Shown here: positions 10,531 to 21,600 of the stretch, in pieces
How positions within the stretch are numbered: the stretch's first letter is position 1
Layout: each line of letters opens with the position of its first letter
Assembly (NCBI GenBank): GCA_025531455.1
Contig: JAMYHL010000041.1
Coordinates: forward strand, 332,554-396,553
Direction of reading: 5' to 3'
From: Apiotrichum sp. Y4204
Taxonomy: Eukaryota; Basidiomycota; Tremellomycetes; Trichosporonales; Trichosporonaceae
DNA: 64,000 bases
Notes under the pieces: model-generated
Database searches by the model: none
The model's input: the letters and a program-made list of their open reading frames with translations, nothing else
Told to the model about the DNA's origin: nothing
Translations under genes and position numbers: made by a program

Positions 10531-11866
10531 ATGTCCGACAAGGCTGCCAGGCGCGCGCGTTTCGAGGGCGTCTTCGACACCATCGCCGAGGAGCTCCTCG
10601 CTTACCTCAAGGGTGAGGGTATGCCCCAGGAGGCTATCGAGTGGTACAAGAAGGTGTGTGAAGGAGAACAGCGCATGGGCGATGTGCAGCATTGGGAACG
10701 ATTGACAAGCTGCTCTGGTGAGAGATCGACTAAGACTTTTGATCTCACATCGCTCACTTTTGCTCATCTCTCCTCACATCGAGCCACATCGCTGACATTA
10801 GAACCTCTACCACAACGTCCCCGGCGGCAAGCTCAACCGCGGCCTCTCGGTCGTTGACACTCTTGAGATCCTCAAGGGCTCGGACCTCACCGATGATGAG
10901 TACTTCCACGCCGCCCTCCTCGGCTGGTGCATTGAGCTTGTGAGTGGGACGATCTGAGTGCTCGGCAGGCACTCCTGGAGTGACACCATGATAGCCTGAT
11001 CATCGTACGAAGTGTCGGCCCGTACTGACATCGTAGCTCCAGGGCTTCTTCCTCGTCTCGGATGACCTCATGGACGGCTCCATTACGCGCCGTGGCCAGC
11101 CGTGCTGGTACCGCCAGCCCGGTGTCAAGTACATTGCCATCAACGACTCGTTCATGCTCGAGGCGGCCATCTACTACCTCCTCAAGAAGCACTTCCGCCA
11201 GCAGCCGTACTATGTTGACCTTCTTGAGCTCTTCCTTGAGGTGAGATGATCCAGAGGATACATCTCTAACAACAGACCACCTTCCAGACCGAGCTCGGCC
11301 AGCTGATCGACTTGATTACCGCGCCCGAGGACCAGGTTGACCTCTCCAAGTTCTCGCTGGAGAAGCACCACCTTATTGTCGTGTACAAGACTGCATTCTA
11401 CTCGTTCTACCTCCCCGTTGCGCTCGCCATGCGCGTTCACGGCATCAAGGACGAGGCAGCGTACAAGGCCGCCCTCGACATTCTCATCCCCATGGGCGAG
11501 TACTTCCAGGTCCAGGACGACTACCTTGACGCGTACGCTCCCCCCGAGGTCCTCGGCAAGATTGGCACCGACATTCTTGACAACAAGTGCTCGTGGAACG
11601 TCAACATTGCGCTCAAGCACGCTACTCCCGAGCAGCGTGCGATCCTCGACAACAACTACGGCAAGAAGGACGCCGAGGCCGAGGCCCGCGTCAAGGAGCT
11701 CTACTCGCAGGACCCGATCAACATCCCCCAGCGCTTCGAGAAGTACGAGGCCGAGAGCCACGCCATGCTCACTGGCCTTATCAGCAAGATTGACGAGAAG
11801 GCGACCGGCCTCAAGCAGGAGGTCTTCACCTCGTTCCTCAACAAGGTCTACAAGCGCCAGAAGTAA
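10531..11866 (+). CDS. ERG20: Farnesyl diphosphate synthase
   Basis: Condenses DMAPP with two IPP to give farnesyl diphosphate, the branch point to ergosterol, dolichol, ubiquinone and protein prenylation. Exons are 10531-10653, 10802-10939, 11037-11240 and 11288-11866; introns are 148, 97, 97-range and 47 nt respectively (10654-10801, 10940-11036, 11241-11287). The product is 347 residues, the normal length. The first aspartate-rich motif DDLMD is at 96-100 and the second DDYLD at 232-236. The residues before the first motif are FFLVS, with Phe at positions -4 and -5. That aromatic pair limits the chain to C15 in eukaryotic FPP synthases, which argues against a geranylgeranyl enzyme. The C-terminus KVYKRQK is the usual basic end. 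Identity is firm. Confidence 0.96.
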
Positions 11867-12595
11867 ACCTAGACAAAATTATATTCTCCACAACGGGACC
11901 TCGGGGTGGCATTAATCTTGGAATCTCATGTGGAACCGTAGATGGGCATGCAGCAGACATAGACTTACGGAGAGGGAGCTGAAATAGGGAGTGCAGATGA
12001 GGAGGAGTGGCTGCTCATGCTGAAGTGGTTCTCAACGTCCATTGTTCGCTTACAAGGCAGAGACACTATTGTCTCCTCACACAGTGTGTGCAAACCCGAC
12101 ATTGTTAGTTGCTGTGTGACGGGTGTGGCGGCTGACAGAGGCGTTCAACTAACATATCTCAAACCACAACGTCTCTACCCAAGCTCATCCGCAAAATATC
12201 TAGTTAACCCATGATTTCGTGAGACCTGATAGACGAGCCATATCCTCTTCTGTCTTGTAGAAGAATGGGGCAGAAAAAAAAGGCGATAGAAAATAAGAGA
12301 ATAACACAAAGAAATGATCTCAAAGTTGCACTCCTTGTCCGTTCTGGCCGGCTGTTTGGCCATCGATTCTTCCTTACGAAACGACTTCAGCATCCGAGGT
12401 TCCGCCGGCGTGTTGTTGTTTTCCTGTCTGGAGCGGTGAGGACTGTATCTGATATTGTCTGGTTATTGATGCCCTTCTTTTGGTTCTTCACCATCAACTT
12501 TGGTCAAACAGATTCCAGAGTAGCTAAAAGATATATTCACAGGATCACAGATCCTGCCCTCAGAAGAAGCAAACGACAGACATCTACTCTATTAT
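11867..12595. other. Convergent 3' region, no gene seen
   Basis: This stretch separates the FPP synthase stop from the 3' end of the acyltransferase on the opposite strand. No coding or RNA signal was found. It is slightly more A/T-rich than the flanking genes around 12240-12310. Confidence 0.5.
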
Positions 12596-12703
12596 CTACT
12601 GAAACCTCCGGAACTCCACATCCTCATCCACTACCTCCCACACGGGCTCCGCAAGCGTAAAATTGACATCCAGCCCGCCTTCAGGAGAGGAAAAACACAC
12701 ACG
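12596..12703 (-). pseudogene. Out-of-frame C-terminal remnant of the BAHD acyltransferase
   Basis: Read one frame away from the preceding coding frame, this segment gives RVCFSSPEGGLDVNFTLAEP, then VWEVVDEDVEFRRFQ and a stop. It resembles the usual end of BAHD enzymes (a GG-[VL]-[ED]-V strand followed by a D-E-[EW]-F helix). It overlaps the end of the annotated frame. Together they show that the gene lost an internal segment rather than simply ending early. A splice explanation is unlikely, because the missing part is not encoded anywhere between the two pieces. Confidence 0.6.
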
Positions 12704-13881
12704 TGCCGCATGTCGGCCGGGGTGACGTTGCGGTGCATCTCGTGAATCGCCGCCGCGACGCCCGGTAGCGGGCCGAGGAGGACGTCGTGCGGTATATCTG
12801 CCGTGGGGCTGTATATCGCATTTGGGAAGTATCGTTCCGGGAGGGCGAGGCGCGAGGCGTCGCGCACGTTGATCGAGCTGAGGATCTCGCGGTGCAGTGC
12901 CTCTTGTCCCTCAGACGGCGGGATGCCCTCGCGTTCCAGCACACCGAGGCGTGCGAGATAGACGCGCTGCACAAGATGGGCGACGAGCGCCTCGTGCGTC
13001 GACACCCACCCCTCACCTGTCGCCGCTTTTTTGAGTGCCGCCAGCTCCGCAGGCGAGAAGATGAGCACGCGGCCGAGGACGGGCGGCGCACCAGAGGGAA
13101 AGATCGAGTCCCACGCCGCAGAGCCGGTCTCGTGCTCGGCTCCATTCGAGTCCTGGAGAAAGACGCTCTCAGGCTGGTGCGCGACTGCGGCCGCTGCAGA
13201 CTCCTGTGAGATGGGTTCGGCGAGGAAAGACCGGATATGCGGCTTTGGGAGCTGCGGAAGCGTCCCATTGCGCACGGAGGCGTAGATACTCGACAGATCA
13301 CGGACAAGCTGGAAGAACCCGCCGGCATCGCATGCCAGGTGGTGCACGGTGATTCCGAGGGCGACGCCGCCGCATGCGAAGCGCGTGTGCTGCACTGTAA
13401 AGATCGGGCTGGCGAACACGCCCTCGAGGGTGGGGTCGAAGGGCGCGAGCAGGTCGTTTCCGTTATGCGGGAGGTTTGGCAACATTATCCGCCCCCGGGG
13501 GTCGAGCGCCGCGATATCGGCTAGACGCGTTGTCGACCCCGCGGAGAGGAGGAGCGCGCCGGCCCCAATCTTTACAATCTCGGGAAAGCGGGCGGGCTTG
13601 TCGTAGTCGATGTACAGCCGGCCGGTGAGTTGCGGGTAGAGGTTCAGGAGGAGCTCCAGGGATTGCTGCAGGTGTTCAACCGGGATAAACTCGTCGGACG
13701 GGAGATGTGCGGGCTTGGGATACACGAAGATCACCGGGATGGGGCAGAAGGGCAGCACGCCGTTGTCCAGAGGGCCGAGCTGGAACTCCCCGAGGCCAGC
13801 TGCTGCGGCTGGATCCGCGCATTGCAGAGTATGTTCTGCGAGCACCGTAACGGAGGATGGAATATCGTCTTCCGATGCCAT
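12631..13881 (-). CDS. BAHD-family acyltransferase with disrupted C-terminus (possible pseudogene)
   Basis: Family role: acyl-CoA-dependent O- or N-acyl transfer to an alcohol or amine (fungal relatives include trichothecene acetyltransferases). A single frame codes 416 residues. The N-terminal half is intact: DNGVLPFCPIPVIFVY, LYPQLTGRLY, and the catalytic HxxxD as HLACD at residues 181-185, followed by AGGFF. The second family hallmark, DFGWG or its fungal variants, is absent. After HEMHRNVTPADM the frame runs into an unrelated tail and stops at 12631. In the neighbouring frame, 12703-12596 encodes a convincing BAHD C-terminus (RVCFSSPEGGLDVNFTLAEP onward). This implies a deletion of roughly 60-90 codons plus a frame change. 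The HxxxD half could still be expressed, but normal activity is doubtful. Confidence 0.75.
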   Translation of the reverse strand: MASEDDIPSSVTVLAEHTLQCADPAAAAGLGEFQLGPLDNGVLPFCPIPVIFVYPKPAHLPSDEFIPVEHLQQSLELLLNLYPQLTGRLYIDYDKPARFPEIVKIGAGALLLSAGSTTRLADIAALDPRGRIMLPNLPHNGNDLLAPFDPTLEGVFASPIFTVQHTRFACGGVALGITVHHLACDAGGFFQLVRDLSSIYASVRNGTLPQLPKPHIRSFLAEPISQESAAAAVAHQPESVFLQDSNGAEHETGSAAWDSIFPSGAPPVLGRVLIFSPAELAALKKAATGEGWVSTHEALVAHLVQRVYLARLGVLEREGIPPSEGQEALHREILSSINVRDASRLALPERYFPNAIYSPTADIPHDVLLGPLPGVAAAIHEMHRNVTPADMRHVCVFPLLKAGWMSILRLRSPCGR

Positions 13882-13944
13882 CAGTGCGTTGTTGAGGGCG
13901 GTGAGTGGGGAGTGAGGATGGAACTACTTCTACTCCACCTCCTG

Positions 13945-13952
13945 TTTTTATA
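13945..13952 (-). promoter_or_regulatory. TATA box of the acyltransferase gene
   Basis: TATAAAAA on the minus strand, about 65-70 bp upstream of the acyltransferase ATG at 13881. Spacing and sequence suit a core promoter. Confidence 0.5.
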
Positions 13953-13987
13953 CACCAGGGACGTCACGTCATATCAGTCGGCATCTT

Positions 13988-14007
13988 GCAGTTCGGATCC
14001 GAACTGC
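13988..14007. promoter_or_regulatory. Perfect 20-bp palindrome with CGG/CCG half-sites
   Basis: GCAGTTCGGATCCGAACTGC is identical to its reverse complement over 20 bp. Its centre, CGG-AT-CCG, is the inverted CGG arrangement bound by many fungal Zn2Cys6 factors. It sits 107 bp upstream of the acyltransferase ATG and 160 bp beyond the sirtuin stop, so it could control the acyltransferase. Binding is inferred, not shown. Confidence 0.4.
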
Positions 14008-14166
14008 GGCAACTCAGCCGGGCCATATCGACTCCTTATCAGAAGCTCTCTCGGTTCCGTTCGGCCGCCGGGTCGCGCGGAGCTTGATGTACAAAGGTGA
14101 TGCATACAAAATACTATGGCTATGGAGATGAAGGGATGCAGGATATAATCATGCGGACAAATGGGT

Positions 14167-16155
14167 TTAACAGATAGGCGGGGGTGGGGAGAAGCGCGCG
14201 CGCGCGACGTGCGTCGGCGAGACAACAATCTCCACGTACGGATCGCCATGCGTGCGCGAGTGCGCGACAAGAGATTCGAAGGTACTGCGGCTGAACTCTT
14301 CCGAGGTGGGGAACGGCGGTGCACGACACTCGGCCCATTCGCTGCGGCTTCCTGGAAGATCCGGGAGGTCGATGTATGGATTGGGTGAAGTTGAAGGGGA
14401 TGGGGATGGGGAGGGCGATGAGCGTGAGCGCTTCGTTGGCGTTTTCTTGGCCGCCCCCTTCGCACGGGGACGCGGCGGGGTGGGGCGCGGGGTGAGTGGG
14501 AGCGATGGTGGGCGCTTTTTCTTGATCGGGGTCGCGTCGGCGTCGGAATCTGTGGCCGGGGCAGTTTTCCGCACCCGGGGCTTCTTCGTCGGCGTGGCAT
14601 CTGTGTCCGACTGGGTAGGGGCCTTGCGTGCCCGGGGTTTCTTCGACGGCGAGGTATCTGCATCCGACTGAGTAGGCGCTTTTCGTACGCGGGGCTTCTT
14701 CGTCGGAGTGGTATCTGCGTCCGACTGGGAAGGTGCTTTGGGTGCGCGTGGCTTCTTCTTCACTGGCATGCTGGCTGGTGTAGGCGGCATGTCATCCGCG
14801 GCCTTCTTCTTCGGCGTAGTCTTAGTCATTTCCACCGGTGGCGCGAAAGTCGGGTCGGCCACGAGAGAGGCAAACTGCTGGACATCGCCCTGCACCCACG
14901 CATCGAACACGCCGTCCCATTCTCCAGGCTTGGCCGGCGGCTCAGCATTGAGCAGTACCGTGCGCACCGGCGGCGCTTTCCCATCGCGGACGGAAGACGG
15001 TGGACGTGCGGAAAGCGCCTTGCCCATCTCCTTGACCATGCGCTTGACGCCGGGAATGGCAAGGGAAGTGCCAGCGACGATCAGCATATCCAACCGCCCT
15101 TCTCGCTCTCCACGACGGCCGGTGCCTTTTAGATCGCGCTCCACGACGGAGCCGATGAGCTCGCCTTCGGGATGTTCCTCGCCGTAGAGGACGACACTTG
15201 CGCGTAGGCTTCCAACGCGACGTTGCCGCTCAGAGAGTGCAGAACGCAATGACGAAGTCAAGTCGCACCCAGGACAAGAAATCGGAGCTGGCGGCAAGGG
15301 AAGGTAATCCGACAGAGAGGCTTTGGTGGAACACAGGGAGCAGTGCATGTCCCGAAGCAGTCCGTGAAGGGGGATACACCGTGGTGCGGGTTCGTGTTCT
15401 GTAGGGGGCGCCCCCTCGCCTGGTGCGCAGCAGCCCGATTCAGAAGGCGTATTGGCTACACTCTCCGATGCGCTGGCGGTGGCGCTCACAGCAGCACTAA
15501 CACTTGCAGAGGTGTCGTCTGCTGCACGCTCCTTGCCTCTCCGCGCTCGCTTGCGCTGCGGAGGAACACCGGTGCGCAAACCCGCCCGTTCCTCGAGACC
15601 GTCAATGTTTTGGGTATAGCATCGCAGCAACCGGCCGTCCGCGTCGATAGATGCAAGCAGCTGATGGAATTGTGTGGGCTGCGCCGAGAACGTGCGCTCA
15701 CACAGATCTGTGAGCAGGGCATGATGATCTGGGAGTAGGGCAGCCGACTAGTGGAGTGAGCAGCAATCCAACACAGACACACAGCACCACTCACACTCAG
15801 GCTCTTGACGTGGAAGAGATCCTTCACAGCATGTCCTTTTGCACCAGTGAACAATCCACGGGCTGAGCGGAAGTCGGGGATCGCAGCTGCGGTTGAGACA
15901 CCGGCGCCTGGTTGTCAATATTCAATTGCATCAAAGGAACCACTTGGGGCGGACAGAGCCGCACCTCGAATGAATAATATGAGCGTACTCACCACATACA
16001 ACGACGATCCGGCGGGCCCCACGGACCCTGCGCACGACATCGGCGAGGGTGGGAAGCTCGTCGCCATCCTCACTTTGCTTGGCCGGCGTCGCAAACGAGC
16101 GCCCAGACATCCCTGTTTCCGGCTTGTCCGGGTCGAGTCGAAGCAGGACCGTCAT
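14167..16155 (-). CDS. HST4: HST3/HST4-like sirtuin, NAD-dependent histone deacetylase
   Basis: Exons are 16155-15993, 15907-15795 and 15747-14167; introns are 85 and 47 nt; the product is 618 residues. The NAD-binding GAGVSTAAAIPDFRS starts at 55 and spans the first splice. YTQNID lies at 136-141, the catalytic His at 220 in PLHG, the zinc cysteines at 228, 231, 250 and 253, and GTSLAIPG follows. The order AQPTQFHQLL then LLRCYTQNIDGLE resembles Hst3/Hst4, which in yeasts remove H3K56 acetylation. Unusual points: a 78-residue Ser/Ala/Thr-rich insertion between QNID and the catalytic His, and a long basic tail from about 375. The tail has four roughly 19-residue repeats (KKPRxRKAPTQSD), probably for DNA or nuclear binding. 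The family is firm; the subgroup is inferred. Confidence 0.9.
14576..14763 (-). repeat. 57-nt tandem repeat in the sirtuin tail (about 3-4 copies)
   Basis: The sequence cggggcttcttcg and its variants recur at 14576, 14633, 14690 and (diverged) 14747, an exact 57-nt spacing. Each unit encodes 19 residues of the type KKPRVRKAPTQSDADTSPS. Copies differ by several substitutions, so the array is not recent everywhere, but the length is preserved. It lies inside the sirtuin coding sequence. Confidence 0.75.
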
Positions 16156-18658
16156 CTAGCGAGTGGGACTGCTGATACGGTGGTGACGGGGATAGATAGA
16201 GCTGGGGTGGATGGGAACGGGACAAGAGGGGTAGAGGACGATGAATCCACCACCCCTATACGTTGATGCGAGGACTACTGAGGGCCGCGGACAAGTGCAG
16301 ATGGCGGAAGTGGGCCGCGGGGCATTTGCAAGAGGGGATATCCGATGGTTGCTACGCGAAGCAAGGCGAAGGGGTATGAAGGAGAAAGCAGGTGTGGTGG
16401 AGAGGGGGGATGAAGGAAAGAGCGATGTGGAGACTGCGGCGGTGGATGGGTGGTGTGTAGGAGCAGTATTGTGTTCGCTGGGCAGTGGGTGCTCTTGGCT
16501 GGTGGTGGTCGTGGCGACGGTGGCCAAGGTTTGTGGGTGGGGAGGCCGGAGGCGGGGGATGTGGGTTGACAGAGTGCATCGGACTGAAACGATCTCTTGC
16601 TGCTGGCCTTTTGCATAGCGGAATCTCGCACCTCACGCGGGGTAGTGAAGCTGACAGCGTGTGCACTCCAACTAGTGCCGTATGAGTGTGCGCGCTTGTT
16701 GCTGCTGTGCACACACTCTAGTACTCTAGACAGAATTACAATAACAGTCGCAGCTCGAGGCTCGCCACTGGTGGGACTGCACCATAGTGCATCATTTGAG
16801 ATTGCTGGAACAGAAGAGATAGTGGCAGGAGGATTGTGCACGGGGGGACATGACTCGGAGAGGGTACAACGTGAGATGGCTGGTCAATTCCACTTGCGGA
16901 CCCTATACACACAGGAGAGCCTAGGAGGGATAGGAGGGCGCGAGGGTCGAAGGCCGGAGGGCGGACCTGCAGTCTCGCGTCTCGGAGTTCGGTGCTGGAA
17001 CGCCACTCTCGGCCCACCTGTGCGCCGATCTACACGCCGCAACGGGGGGAACGAGTCTGAACCAAAAGGGAGCGATTACTTGACACACTCCAGAGGGCGC
17101 AAAAAGGGGTAGTAGGATCGTAGTAGTAGGATCGTAGGATCTGCATCGATCTGCGCTTAAATTGTAATACCTATGGTAACGCTTGGGGTACGTAATGTGT
17201 CTACTCGACGACGGAGGTCCTGGGGGGGTTATTTATACCAGGGCGCATGGCGATCGTGTGGCGATCAATGCCCAGTTACGCGCTAATTACGTCACCACCT
17301 AATGTGTCTCAAGTTTTGTCTCCGTTGGGATACCAGAGCCCGATCGTAATAATTTTTGGCCTTGGCCTCAGCAGCCTGACTCTGTGTACGTGATTGCCCA
17401 GTCTGGTGCTCGTTCGCACCCGTTGTGCGCAAAGTGTCGGTAGCTCACTTTTCTATATGGAGGAAGCAGGTCTGTTCGAACTGTACGGTAGGTATGCGCT
17501 TGGATCCGTGCCGAACGGCGGTGATTCAGAGGGAATTCTGTACGTAGGCATGCGGAGTCCCAAGGGCACTGTCCCACTTGTCCCACCACTCGCTGCACGC
17601 TCCTTATCCTTTCCTATATGAGATGCCAAGCGTCATAGCCAATCCGCTGCGCGCTGCGCTGCCAGGTACGGAACGGTCAGTGCATCACACATCGCAAGTC
17701 CGTGTGCATCGGGGATGATGCACATTGAACGCTCTGCGATGATCAACCTTGATCAAACGAGCGAGTCAGCTGGCAGACAAGTCACCGATGTGCGATCTGG
17801 TGCAGTGGTGGGTTCTGCGGCATCTGTGATTCGTTTCAAGTCGTTCATCGTCGTTTATTGCTCCGCTGGGACTCATCTTCTCGATCCCTCGCCACTCTGT
17901 TCCGCATGGACTCTCCGGCAAGTTCCAGTGGCCGGGTCCAGATCGATGCACCTGCAAAAAATTAGTGCCACATTTGTTGACCTGAACACGACTGCGCTAC
18001 CCATGCTACCCCATACTGTGCGTAACGGTGTGTGTGCATGTGTGCGTCAGACTAATTCATCAAGTGGAGGTTTGGTGGCTGTGGCGCATCAGAGCAGAGG
18101 GCGAGAACTCACGGGCGGGACCAAAATTTTCAATCGATTTTTTTGAGAAAATGGTACTCACCTCCCAGAACCTGGCTCGACCAGCGAACGGCGCGCGTCC
18201 CCCGGTCTGGTCGCTGCCGCCCCGCGCCGTCCCGGAGGTCGCGCTCTCGACTTTTCTGTAGTAGATAATTCTTGTTTCTCTTCTTCTCTCTTCTTCTCCT
18301 CCTCTCTCCTCCTCTCTTTTTCAATGCAACCCCGCTGCTGCTGCTGCTCCTCCCGTGCTCATCACACGAGCGGAACAAGGCCTCCCAACCTCATCTCCAA
18401 AAGGTGCTCACCATCCCTCGCTGCTAACCATCCCCGTGTTCTCATCGTAGACATCCCCCCCGACGTTCAGCAACAGGGACGCGCCATCCACCCCCCATAC
18501 CCCTCTCATTCTTTTCTTCCCCGCCATTGTACTAGCTAGATCTCATCTTGCTTGACTGTGGCTTCCTCCCTCCCCTTTCTTGATTCCCCTCCTTGTGTTC
18601 TTCCCCTCTTTAAATTTGAACACCACCCATCTTGTCACTCCGGAGTCGGTCGTCCACA
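16156..18658. other. Divergent promoter interval between sirtuin and URA2
   Basis: A 2.5-kb stretch without a supported gene. From about 16160 to 16620 the minus strand is pyrimidine-rich, fitting the sirtuin's promoter and leader. From about 18250 to 18658 the plus strand is strongly pyrimidine-rich with CTTCT tracts, fitting the URA2 leader. That leader contains an upstream ATG at 18324 opening a 71-codon frame. It may also contain a leader intron ending at the TAG near 18450, preceded by a GCTAACC branch-like sequence. Short repeats of GTAGTAGGATCGTAG occur near 17110-17145. Confidence 0.45.
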
Positions 18659-21600
18659 ATGGTCACTCCTTCTCTTGACGAGGCCATGCCGCCCACCATG
18701 CCGCCCCTGACTTCCCCGGTTAAGGGTACTGCTGGCACCAGCGTCACCCCTCCCTCCGCAACCCCACTCCCTGCTGGATCGCTTTACCCGCCTGCCTCGG
18801 GCCGCGGCATCGACTTTATGGCTGGCGAGACAGAGTGGAAGGACTCGATGGGCCAGGCCGACATGGTCCTCGAGCTTGCCGACGGACTTGCCCTCTCGGG
18901 TCACTTGTTTGGCGCTGACCGCTCCATTTCGGGCGAGTGTGTCTTCCAGACTGGTGAGTGGCTGTTGTAGCTATCAGAAATGTTCGCCGAGCTTATTCCC
19001 TAGGTATGGTTGGCTACCCCGAGTCCATGACCGACCCCTCGTACCAGGACCAGATCCTCGTGCTTACCTACCCTCTTGTCGGCAACTACGGTGTTCCGGA
19101 GCGCCCCACCGAGGAGGCTGCTACCGCGACAGACGCTGATGGTGTCACTGCGCTCCTCAACTCGATCCCCCTCGAGTACGAGTCGAGCAAGATCCACATC
19201 GCTGCCCTGGTTGTTGCCAACTACCACCCTTCGTTCTCGCACCACCTTGCCACCTCGAGCCTCGGCCAGTGGCTCAAGGAGCAGAACATTCCCGCCATCT
19301 GGGGTGTCGACACCCGTATGCTCACCAAGCGCCTCCGTGAGGGTGGATCTACCCTTGCCCGCGTCCTCACTCGCAAGCCCGACGTCAAGACCGTCCTTAG
19401 CGCGCCCGACGCCTGGCACCAGCAGTTCGAGTCGGTTCCGTTCGCCGACCCCAACGCAACCAACCTTGTCGCCAAGGTCTCGATCAAGAAGCCGGTCGTG
19501 TACACCGCTCTCGCGGGCTCCAAGATTCAGGTGAACCCCCGGACGGGCAAGCCCCTTCGTATCATTGCCGTCGATGTCGGTATCAAGTGGAACCAGATCC
19601 GTTGCTTCCGCAAGCGCGGTGTCGAGGTCAAGGTCGTCCCCTGGGACTACGACTTCAACAAGGATGCCGGCTCGTACGACGGTCTCTTCATCTCGAACGG
19701 CCCCGGTGACCCCTCCATGGCCACTGCCACCATTGACAACCTCAAGGTTGCTCTTGCCGAGTCCAAGGTTCCCATCTTTGGTATCTGTCTCGGCCACCAG
19801 CTTATCGCTCGTGCCTCTGGCGCCCAGACCCGCAAGATGAAGTACGGTAACCGTGGAATGAACATTCCCTGCACGGCCTCTACCTCTGGCCGCTGCTACA
19901 TCACCTCGCAGAACCACGGTTACGAGGTCGACGTTACAACGCTCCAGCCCGGCTGGGAGCCTCTCTTCACCAACGCCAACGACAACTCGAACGAGGGTAT
20001 CTGGATGGGCAGGAACGGCAAGCCCTTCTTCTCGGTCCAGTTCCACCCCGAGTCTGCTCCTGGTCCTCGCGACACCGAGTTCCTCTTCGACGTCTTCATT
20101 GACTCGATCATCGCTACCGCCCGTGAGGGCCGCCTCATCTCCGTCGACATTCCCGGGGGCGAGCTCAAGGAGCACCGCGAGCGCCTCCCCCGTGTTAACG
20201 TCAAGAAGGTCCTCGTCCTCGGCTCCGGTGGTCTTTCCATCGGTCAGGCCGGTGAGTTCGACTACTCGGGTTCGCAGGCCATCAAGGCTCTCAAGGAGGA
20301 AGGCATCTACACCATCCTTGTCAACCCCAACATTGCCACCATCCAGACCTCGCAGGGTCTCGCCGACAAGGTCTACTTCCTTCCCGTCACCCCGGAGTTT
20401 GTCACCAAGATCATCAAGCACGAGAAGCCCGACGGCATCTACTGCACCTTTGGTGGTCAGACTGCTCTCAACGTCGGTATCAAGCTCAAGGATGACTTTG
20501 AGAAGCTCGGCGTTAAGGTGCTCGGTACCCCCATCGACACCATTATCACCACCGAGGACCGTGACCTCTTCGCCAAGGCCATGGAGGAGATCGGCGAGAA
20601 GTGCGCCGACTCGGACTCGGCCAACAACCTCGAGGAGGCCATTACTGCCGCCAACCGCATCGGTTACCCCCTTATCGTTCGTGCTGCTTATGCCCTCGGT
20701 GGTCTCGGATCGGGTTTCGCCACCAACCAGGACGAGCTCGTCGAGCTTTGCAACAAGGCGTTTGCCACGTCGCCCCAGGTCCTTGTCGAGAAGTCGATGA
20801 AGGGCTGGAAGGAGGTCGAGTATGAGGTTGTCCGTGACTGCATGGACAACTGCATTACCGTCTGTAACATGGAGGTGAGTCACAGAACCTATTTTCCCCA
20901 CTGACAGTAGAACTTTGACCCTCTTGGTATCCACACCGGTGACTCGATTGTCGTCGCGCCCTCGCAGACTCTCTCGGACGCCGACTACAACATGCTGCGT
21001 ACCACTGCCGTCAACGTCATCCGTCACCTCGGTGTCGTCGGCGAGTGCAACATTCAGTACGCGCTGAACCCGTACTCTAAGGAGTACTGCATCATCGAAG
21101 TCAACGCTCGTCTCTCGCGTTCGTCGGCGCTTGCCTCCAAGGCCACTGGCTACCCCTTGGCCTTCATTGCCGCCAAGCTCGGTCTCAACATTCCCCTCAA
21201 CGAGATCCGCAACTCGGTTACCAAGCAGACGACTGCCTGCTTCGAGCCCTCGCTCGACTACTGCGTCGTTAAGATCCCCCGCTGGGACCTCAAGAAGTTC
21301 ACTCGTGTCTCCACTCAGCTCTCGTCTTCGATGAAGTCGGTTGGTGAGGTTATGGCTATTGGCCGTACCTTCGAAGAGACCATCCAGAAGGCTATCCGCT
21401 GCATCGACGACAGCTTCCCCGGCTTTGGCGAGAACCTCACCATCGACGACATCGACACCGAGATCGCCAACCCCACCGACAAGCGTGTCTTTGCTATCGC
21501 CACTGCCCTCAAGCGTGGCTACTCTGTTGAGAAGATCAACAAGATGTCGTCCATCGACCCCTGGTTCCTCCGCCGCCTCGAGCGCCTTTCGAAGACTGAG

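Noticed and set aside
12631..16155. Secondary-metabolite cluster formed by the acyltransferase, FPP synthase and sirtuin
   Set aside because: FPP synthase is the housekeeping type, no terpene cyclase, P450 or transporter is present, and the acyltransferase is damaged; proximity is likely chance.
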